NCBI GenBank assembly: GCA_009667805.1
Contig: CM019063.1
Span: 355,532,942-355,596,941, forward strand
Origin: Leptobrachium leishanense
Taxonomy: Eukaryota; Chordata; Amphibia; Anura; Megophryidae
Length of the DNA: 64,000 nt
Direction of reading: 5' to 3'
Positions 56,492 to 64,000 of this stretch are shown one piece after another. The translations under genes were made by a program, and so were the position numbers. Each line of letters starts with the position of its first letter. Position 1 is the first letter of the stretch. The notes under the pieces are model-generated. The model saw only the letters and a program-made list of their open reading frames with translations. It was not told the origin of the DNA and searched no databases.

Positions 56492-57469
56492 TTACTTCCG
56501 ATTAGCTATTCGGCGGAGTTGGACATATTCTGCATAATCATTTGGAGTGGACGGCAGAGGTGTACTGTACATCATGGTGATGGGGTTACCCTTGGCCATC
56601 ATTCGTTTCAGACAGGGCATGAGGCAATAGACTATTACTGCAATACAAAGAACAATTAACAATAGTATAATGCCTAGTTGTATCTGGGCCTGTCTCCACC
56701 CTTTAAACCACCCGAAGTATTGATCCCAAGGGTTATCTATACCAGGGTTACGTTTCATTTCTTCGGAGAGCTCAGTTAGTTTTTTTATGGCGCGGGTCAC
56801 CTTTCCATTTGGGCCTACATTATCAGGGATGTAGGTACAGCATGTACCTGTCCCCTCTATCATTTTGCATACACCTCCTTTTTCAGCCAATATCCTGTCC
56901 AGAGCCATCCGGTTCTGGAACGTCATAATGGATGTGGATTGTAGTTGGTCAGCGAGGCCCTGTAAAGCTTTGCAAGTATAATTAACAAATCTCTGCTGGT
57001 TATAATATAAATAGTTAATCCAATCTACATTCTTATTAATAGTAACAAGAGGTGCTAGGAATGACTCAAATCCTGCCTTTACCTGATCCCTTGCTTTAAA
57101 TTCATCAGGGACCCCTCTTGGTACCCCTATAGCATCAATATAGACATGCGGATCAAGACTACCTTGTGGGCTTGGGACTTCCCTTTTCCTGCGACGTGAG
57201 CTAATATTTGGAATTTCCTCAGGATCCGAAACAATATGAAATCCCATTATGGCCTTAGCTAGGGCACATTCGCCTGACCATTGAAGGGGCAGACGCGCCC
57301 TAATCTTGAGGTCTCCACATATCCAGTAGAGATCCCCAATCAGAAAAACTTGATTCTGTAACTTAGTACTGTTGATATTGCTATAATTGCACAATAACCC
57401 TCGGGAAGAAGGTGAGGTTCCTACCTTTTTCTGCTGACCTATAGCAGGTATAGTTCCCTGGGTAAACAT
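56492..57469 (-). pseudogene. env: ERV envelope, C-terminal surface and transmembrane part
   Basis: Envelope glycoproteins mediate attachment and fusion. A furin-type site RRRKR lies at 57197-57183. Downstream are a fusion/ectodomain region (DAIGVPRGVPDEFKARDQ), the block QNRMALDRILAEKGGVC with a following CC pair (immunosuppressive-like region and disulfide motif), a membrane span (LGIILLLIVLCIAVIVYCL) and a cytoplasmic tail ending at 56492. The spacing between the first Cys and the CC is eight residues; gammaretroviruses usually have six. The N-terminal part is in other frames, so the protein is not complete. Confidence 0.9.
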
Positions 57470-58559
57470 GTATCCCTTCTCCTGGTTGTGGGAGGCGTGT
57501 TAGTATGGGTAGCTATTCTTCCAATATTCACATAAACTCTGGCTATCAGTGGTGTTAGTATATAAACTAAGAAAACATTCTTCTACATCTTGCGGAATAT
57601 TAAAAGGTACGGTGCCTAGATGCGGCCTAGCAGCACCACACACATAACAATTTGTACGGTTATTGTTTGGCACTAAATTTTACCCATTCTAGCCAAACAT
57701 TTACATCTGAAAATCCTGTTTCCATTGCTAGGCTGTCTTCATAGGTGGGATTGGCTATTGATTTGGTGTTAGTAGGAGAGGAGGAGGTCTCACTACCTCT
57801 CCATATTTCCTGGGTAGGAATGGGTCTCTTCCTTCTTATAAATGGCCATATCTTGGAGTTTGAACTTGTATCGAGGGAATTTGGTGGCAGTTGCGTACAT
57901 TCCCATTACATAGACACCCGTGTTGGCCTGGGAAGGTGGTGTATAGTCAGCGTCAATTGTACTGTCTGAGCTCCGCTTCTGATTGAGCACCGCCACCCAC
58001 CTCTCCCAATCAAAGTCATACGATTTAATAGGCTTTGTCCATTGGAACTGCGTCGTCGCGGCGCTATCTGGTTTATATTCCCATCTGTTAACTACTGCAT
58101 CAGAGTACCAGATCCCATATGGCCTGTGTCCCACCCCACTGCGCCCCAATAATCACAATTATGTCCCCAGTACTCATCGGTTACACATATATATACAGTT
58201 GCCTTGTACATTATCATACTGCAGTCACCTGATCGTTTGTCACAGAATGAGCCTATGGTGCAATAATCGAAAGCATAAGTGGCTACAGTTGTGCTGGAGG
58301 AATTGAACCAGAAAGTCGTGACCCCGTTATACATAGTCATGCCTACATCTGGGGAAGCAGATACTCCAGTAATGGTGGACAATAAAAAAAACAACAGTGG
58401 CCAGACAGTGATGGTTGGGTTGGGGTTCTTTCTGGTAGGGGGTGTGGACAATAGGGGTTGTGACATATGTTCCGAGGGGGGGGGTAAACATATTGTTTCA
58501 GTCTTTTTCTTCCCCCACATGCGTCTCCATACTCTTCGAAAAGGATCCTTGGTTGTCAT
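57470..58559 (-). pseudogene. env: ERV envelope, N-terminal surface part, two frames
   Basis: 58559-58092 starts MTTKDPFRRVWRRMWG, with a long basic leader and a signal-type hydrophobic stretch (ITVWPLLFFLLSTITG) before the mature surface region. A frameshift near 58130 moves to the frame 58149-57793 (YGIWYSDAVVNRWEYKP and on). That stops at 57793, and the last third of the surface unit lies in a third frame. At least two frameshifts between here and the transmembrane part. The surface unit is Cys- and Trp-rich as expected; I cannot assign a receptor type. Confidence 0.8.
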
Positions 58560-58585
58560 CTTCTCCTTGTTGGAGGCCAGGGCTA

Positions 58586-61500
58586 TTAGCTGCCCCCGTT
58601 AGTACCCCTTGTTGAGTCCTTTGTTGAATCCGCTTGACTCGAGAGGGTCCCTTGTTGAATCCGCTTGACTCGAGAGGCGTGAATCCAGACTGGGCTGTCC
58701 TCTGTCAGTATAGCTGTGCGGGTTACGGCTACCACCGTGGTCTCTGGTCCATAGGCGAAATCCTCTGGTCTTTTTCCTTTCTGTAGCCGCTTTACCAGCA
58801 CCTTGTCTCCTGGATTAAATGGGTGGGTAGGTTTGTCTGAAAGAAAGGGGACTTAAATATAACTTCGTCTCTGGTTGTCTCGAGGGTTGAGATCAGCTGC
58901 CTAACATATTCATCCCTTATCTGCTCTAAGTCCCCTGTCTCCACTGTTAGCCTACCTGTAGACCATGGTAATGGAAAGGGTCTGCCCATAAGTATCTCGA
59001 AGGGGGAGTAGCCTGTGTTCCTATTAACCGCCATTCTGATTTCAGCCAGAATGATGGGGAGTACCAATTTCCAATTCTTAAAGGTGCCCCCTGTTGCTTT
59101 CCTAAGGCGGTCCTTTACCGAACGGTTCATTCTTTGGACCAACTCGGAACTTTGCGGGTGCCATGGAATGTGGTATTTCCATTCCACCTGCAAAGCCCGG
59201 ACTAGACTCTTACTTACACGTGAGGTGAATGCTGTGCCTTTATCGGAATTGAGCTGCAGCGGGACTCCCCATCGTGGGATTATCTCCCGTGTCAGTATAC
59301 GCACTACAGTTTTTGCATCTTCTGCCTTTGTGGGAAATACCTCAGGCCATCGTGAAAACATATCCACGATGACTAGAGCATATTCTTGCCTTTTACCTTC
59401 TGTCCGAGGAATGTGTGTGAAATCTATTTGTAGGTGCGTGAAGGGGGTGGTAGGGTAGTCTAGATGTTGATGGTCTACCTTGTGTGGATTGTTTGGGTAA
59501 TTCCTAAGGCATATAATACATCTTGAGACATAATCTCGTACCAGGCTGCGCAAATTCTGGATGTAGAAATGCTGACTGAGTAAGGTGATGGTTGTACCGA
59601 TATTATTGTGGCCTACCCCATGAAAATTATCAATGAAAAGAGAGGCGCTACTCTGGGGAATACAGGGTTTCCCATCTTTGGTAATTAGGCCAGTATTTGA
59701 ATTTTTTTGTAAAATGGGGTAGCACCAATCTTTTAGCTCTTCTGTGGTTGCATATTTTTGTAAGGTACAAAACAATTGGTCCCCATCCATTGTGGGAGGC
59801 CGCAAAACCGGCATTACTAGTTTAGCTATGTCCTGTTGTGCTGCTCGTTTAGCTGCTTGGTCAGCCAGATGATTCCCTTTTGCAATAGGATCTGAGGCTC
59901 TGGTGTGTGCTCTACAATGTAATACCGCTATCTGAGAGGGCATAAGAATGCTTGCTAGGAGGTCCGTGACCAGGGTCGAATGGGAAATCTTCTTGCCATC
60001 TGCGGCCACAAATCCCCTCTTTTCCCATATCGTCCCATGGTCATGGACCACACCATAAGCATATTTGGAGTCAGTGTATATCGTGACAGGTCTACCCGCA
60101 TAGAGCCTGCAGGCTCGTGTTAATGCAATCAGTTCTGCTGCCTGGGCAGACTGGTAGGGTACAGGCCCTGACTCTAGAACAGTGTCAGGGAGTTGAACCA
60201 CTGCATAGGCTGCATGATAAGTGTTGTCATTGGGGCAGGTACAGGAGCCGTCAACAAAGACGACATCTGCGTCCGGAACAGGTGTTGACATGAGATCAGG
60301 GCGGGGTGCAGTTTCAGACTCAATGGAGAGAGCACAGTCATGTTCGAGTGGGATGGTATCTGAGGGATTCTTAAGACCCAGTAAAGCATTTAGGATTGAT
60401 GCTGGACCAGAGACACTTGAAAGTGCAGGGTTGCTTAGCAGTGTGACTTCATATCCACTAAAGCGCTGTGATGACATGTGCTGTGTATGTATGCCCTTAA
60501 GTAAAGATAAAACATCATGGGTTGTGTGTAGGTGAGTTTCGTACCCTAGTGTGTATTGGCTTGCCATACTAACGGGCATTGTACATGCTGCCAGGGCACG
60601 CAAACAGGCCGGCATCCCTTGTACCGTTACTGGCAGAATCTTTGAGAAAAATGCTACGGGGCGCAACCGGCCCCCATGTTCTTGCGTCAGTACCCCGGCC
60701 ATGGTTTTACAATTGTCCCTTGCAAACAGATGAAATGGAAGTACATAATCAGGGAGGCCTAGCGCGGGGCTTGTCATCATTGCATTCCTGAGAACCTTAA
60801 AGGCATTTAACATTTCATTAGACCACGTTATCATATTGGATTTACCCAACAGGGTGGCTTGTCTCAGAATGTTATCGTAGTAGGAGCAGTCAGGGATCCA
60901 CTGTCTGCAATAGTTTATCATGCCTAAGAATGACAGCATGTCCTTCTTAGTTTTCGGGTTGACCAGGCCCGTGACAGACTGGACTCTCTTCTGACTGATG
61001 CTCCGTTCCCCCTGTCTGAGAACAAACCCTAAATATTCAACTTGCGTTTGACACCACTGCATTTTTTTAAGGGAGACCTTGTGCCCACATTCCTGTAACC
61101 ATCTAAGAAGTGATTTACCATCCTCCCGGCAGGCCTCCTCTGATGGACTGCATACGAGGAGATCATCCACGTATTGCAGCAGGACAGAACCATGGCTGGG
61201 GTGCCAGGATTTCAGAGTGGCCTGCAGTACAATACTGTAGACAACCGGGGCGTCAACGTACCCCTGAGGTAACCTTTTCCATGTAAATTGGGTGCCTTCA
61301 AATGTGAATGCGAACAGTAATGCCGTTTCCGGATGTATAGGGATGCTAAAAAATGCATTCTTCAGGTCAATTACAGAAAAATGTGTATGTGTCGCTGGAA
61401 TGGATGAGAGTAACGTTGTAATGTCCGGGACTATTGGTGCAATGGGGATGACAAGGGAGTTAATGGCAAGTAGATCTTGTACAAACCGCACTGTACCATC

Positions 61501-62181
61501 TGGTTTGCGTACAGGGTTAATTGGGGTACTGAAGGGGGAGACTACAGGTTCCAGGATGCCATCCTGTAGAAACTGGTCAATCATAGGACGTAGTCCGTCC
61601 TCCTTTTCTTTGGACAATGGGTATTGCTTCTGATAGACCGGTTGACAATTCTCGTGTAATATGGCTTCGTAGGGTGTGCAACTAATGAGTCCTGTGTCAT
61701 AGGGCCCGTTGGACCACAATCGGTCCAACTCTCGGAGTTCAGTGGGCAATGTGTCTGTAGTCATAAAAAAATGGTGTTGTTTGTCTAAAAACAAAGAAAT
61801 TGATGGAGAATCTATTATGAGACCCCTTGTTCTTGAATATATGTTGACTTCTAGTTTTCCCAGGAGATCCCTCCCCAGAAGACTGATAGGACAGTCCTCT
61901 ATTACTGTGAACATATGATATAAAAGTGATTTACCGTCAGGAGTGGTGAGCGCTAGAGGGCGGGTGGAGAATGTGTTTGTGGATACCCCAATAATTCCCA
62001 TGGAAGGTTCTGACTTAGCAAGTGGTCCAGAGTAATATTTGCTTTCTATCGTACTTGTGGTTGCACCCGTGTCAATAAGAAAACTAATAGGTTTGCCCTC
62101 TATGTGTAATGTCAACATTGGATCATCTTGCCACCCCCCCGTCAATTGGGGGAAAGTCAGGGTATCACCCCCCGGGCCCCT
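58586..62181 (-). pseudogene. pol: ERV pol: protease, RT, RNase H, integrase; frameshift near its end
   Basis: Read through the gag UGA in the same frame. With Met 62145 as residue 1: protease DTGA at 25-28; RT with LPQGYVDAPVVYS and YVDD at 325-328; RNase H with Asp 632 (FVDGS), a Glu in QAAELIAL, Asp in YTDSKYA and GNHLADQAA; integrase HHCC (HGVGH...CIIC). The integrase core has Asp 908 and Asp 968, then Gln 1004 (codon 59136-59134), 35 residues later, where the family has Glu. The frame is open to 58792. A one-base shift near 58825 puts the last part (from LVKRLQKGKRPEDFAYG to WIHASRVK, ending 58586) in another frame. Length and order match gamma/epsilon-type pol. Expressed RT is conceivable; integration looks impaired. 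Confidence 0.93.
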
Positions 62182-62184
62182 TCA
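62182..62184 (-). promoter_or_regulatory. gag-pol UGA codon, possible readthrough site
   Basis: gag ends at UGA (62184-62182) and pol continues in the same frame without a further stop. The next bases on the minus strand are AGGGGCCCGGGGGGTG, G-rich and able to pair with downstream C-rich sequence. Gammaretroviruses use UAG with a pseudoknot at this place; UGA is an analogous choice. No frameshift is needed. Confidence 0.7.
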
Positions 62185-64000
62185 TTTATTTTTCCTGTCC
62201 CAGTTGATGGGGAACCTGGGCGCATCATCGCTTGCTGGTTGCTGGGTGGAGGGTTCCTGTCTTTTAGATTCTCTGTATGATTTCTGGTATCTTTGCGCAT
62301 CTTCATCAGAAGCACGGCAGTTCCGGGCCCAGTGGCCTTTCCTGCCGCACCTATAACATGTTGATTCCTTTTCTGGGGTATAAGTCTGGCCGTTTTGTGT
62401 GTAGTTGTTATGAGTTGTCTGGTTTTTGTTATTAGCATTATGTGTTCTATTCTGTCCTTGCCTCTGCAGGTTATGGGTCGGCTTTTTTCTTATTTCAAAA
62501 CAACCTGCTGCCTCTTTCTCGTGTAGATGTGCTTCAAACTCATGGAGGGAATCTGAGGGCCAGCTAGATACCGCCTGGCGGACGGTTAGCACCAGGGCTG
62601 AGTCTAAATTGTTCATAAATGTAGAAATAAGAAGGCTGTGGCCGCGTTCTTTTGGTAACCCTGCTTCTTCCGTCCAACAGATTAGGAATCTGCGCCAGAA
62701 TTCGATCACTCCCTCCCCGGCTTTTTGTTTACAGGCTACGGCTATAGGAAGGGATGATCTTGCTTTAAACGCCCGTTTAAATTGGTTTTCTAGCTCATCC
62801 CACATTCTTGTAATTCCTTCTCTTGTATTTAATGGATAGTCCTCAGCTGATTTCTCTTTGGCAGGGACTGAGATCGATGGGATCTCATCCCAATCCCAAG
62901 AAATTTTTCTCTATAATACCGTCAACAATCAGTCTCATGTCTTCCTGGGTAAAGTTGCGTCCGTTACATGCCTTTTTGAGGTAGTTTAATGCTCCTAGTG
63001 GGGCTTCTCGGGGTTTAGGACAATGTTTAAGAATTCTATTAATATCTTCTATTTCTATAGCCTTTTTGAGCAATTTATCTCCTACTGTCATAAACGGAAA
63101 GTGTTTCTGTTTCTCAGCGTAAAATGTGTAAAATTCGGGAGGTTTTATCTCTGTTCCTGTTTGTGTGCGTGTTTTGATCTTAGGTGCGGGGATCGGACTT
63201 TTTATAACTTCCTCTTTTTCTTCTGCACTTTTCTCGTCTATCATATTTGTGTCCTTAGTATCTTCTATTTGTGGTTTACTAGGGGCTGACGATGTACATT
63301 CGATTGCTGCAACAGCACCGAGTATTTTGGTGTCTTGGAAACCAGCAAGTGAAGGATACATTGAGTATTTGTAAGAGGGAGGGGAGTGGGGGCCCCAGTC
63401 CGCTCGTGGGACTTCCTGTTTTCTTCGTGGTATGCTTAATTCTATTTGGTGTAATCTTTCGCTATTTAGACCATCTGGACTTGGTTTCTTGCATTGTTTG
63501 TTGGCTCTATTAAACCAGTATCCTGCCGATATTAGCCACTGCTCTCCTCCCAAACGCATGTATTTCATATCCCATTGAGGGTCTCCTGCATAGTGGGGCC
63601 ATGCCTCGGTGTCACCAAGACTTAAGCCCTTGACCATGTCCATATGAAATGGACTGTTATCTCCTTGTCTGGGAAATGGGTCACAGCTCCCAACTGCCTC
63701 TGTCCAACCCGCCATATTATCCACCCAAGGGTTAACAAGATAGTAATCTGTTCCTCCTACCCTTGCTACATATTCCTTGCATGTTTCTCCCACCAAAGGA
63801 AGGGGGTATTCTTTTATCTACTCTGTGTACCCATTGTTTTCTAGTACAAGTTTCAATATCAGAAAACAGATAATCTATTACAATATTTTAGTATCAAGAG
63901 GAAAGAAATACAAAGGGATAGGTTTCTCACAGTGCTCGACTGCCACGGAAAAAATCCGTGCGTCTTCCCAAAACGTGAGAAAGTCACTGACCCGAGCGTC
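62182..64000 (-). pseudogene. gag: ERV gag (5' end off window), frameshifted
   Basis: Gag forms the particle. The C-terminal part (about 62905-62182) has MWDELENQFKRAF, the capsid region FWRRFLICWTEEAG and one CCHC knuckle CYRCGRKGHWARNC (about 62356-62312). The upstream part (63817-62885) is in a different frame, with a shift near 62890. It has VARVGGTDYYLVNPWVDN and a Pro-rich segment, consistent with matrix and linker. It does not start with ATG. Two further shifts, near 63803 and 63880, flank a short stretch in another frame, and the frame is open again to the right edge (64000). The start is therefore beyond the window. Confidence 0.85.

Noticed and set aside
59015..59458. 147-codon plus-strand frame and similar ones at 60221, 61292 and 62426
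   Set aside because: Antisense shadows of the ERV pol and gag reading frames.

Overview
This window looks like a stretch of a vertebrate nuclear genome, most likely an anuran amphibian. That is an inference from its repeats: Penelope-like elements with GIY-YIG endonucleases, many Tc1 copies, TTAA-flanked MITEs with long GC-rich arms, L2/CR1-type LINEs and a class I endogenous retrovirus (ERV). I see no host gene, tRNA, rRNA or CRISPR array that I can defend. Nearly every coding signal is a transposable-element or retroviral protein, mostly broken, and elements are nested up to three deep. Target-site duplications (TSDs) let many insertions be ordered.

Layout. 1-3.35 kb: a Penelope-like element (PLE; reverse transcriptase, then GIY-YIG) whose 3' region holds a hammerhead-like motif. 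3.36-5.4 kb: the 3' end of an LTR, a tRNA-Pro-type primer-binding site, a PNMA-like gag and the first part of a protease. 5.39-10.59 kb: a 5.2-kb minisatellite that cuts the protease off. 10.6-14.7 kb: a hAT-like element holding a 24-bp minisatellite split by a solo LTR. 14.8-17.2 kb: a Tc1 element (family A) split by a second copy of that LTR. 17.2-23.9 kb: MITE pieces, an L2-like LINE on the minus strand split by a hAT MITE, and a CR1-like LINE tail. 23.9-26.0 kb: two head-to-head copies of Tc1 family B, one with an intact transposase. 26.0-34.2 kb: TTAA MITEs, a 978-bp solo LTR of the same family as the PNMA-like element, and an L1-type ORF1 remnant. 34.8-39.35 kb: a hAT-like element with inverted arms of about 480 bp, a hAT transposase C-terminal remnant, a Tc1-A copy and Harbinger-type MITEs. 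39.4-44.8 kb: two PLE pieces in opposite orientation; the right one is split by an LTR that is itself split by a LINE. 45.0-49.5 kb: Tc1 family C carrying a TTAA MITE and a Tc1-B copy. 49.5-51.06 kb: nine copies of a ~140-bp tandem repeat. 51.07-53.26 kb: Tc1 family D split by a hAT MITE. 53.3-55.7 kb: unrecognised sequence with a short ORF cut by a hAT-like MITE.

55.75-64.0 kb, minus strand: an ERV with gag, pol, env and 3' LTR; its 5' end lies beyond the right edge. gag and pol share one frame and are separated by a single UGA, the type-C (gamma/epsilon) arrangement. pol is open for about 1,130 codons and then frameshifts near its end. The third catalytic acid of integrase is Gln. env is broken into three frames, and gag is frameshifted.

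Points most worth following are the Gln in the integrase, the UGA junction, the three PLE hammerhead-like motifs, the nested insertions whose empty sites can be read, and the intact Tc1 transposase.
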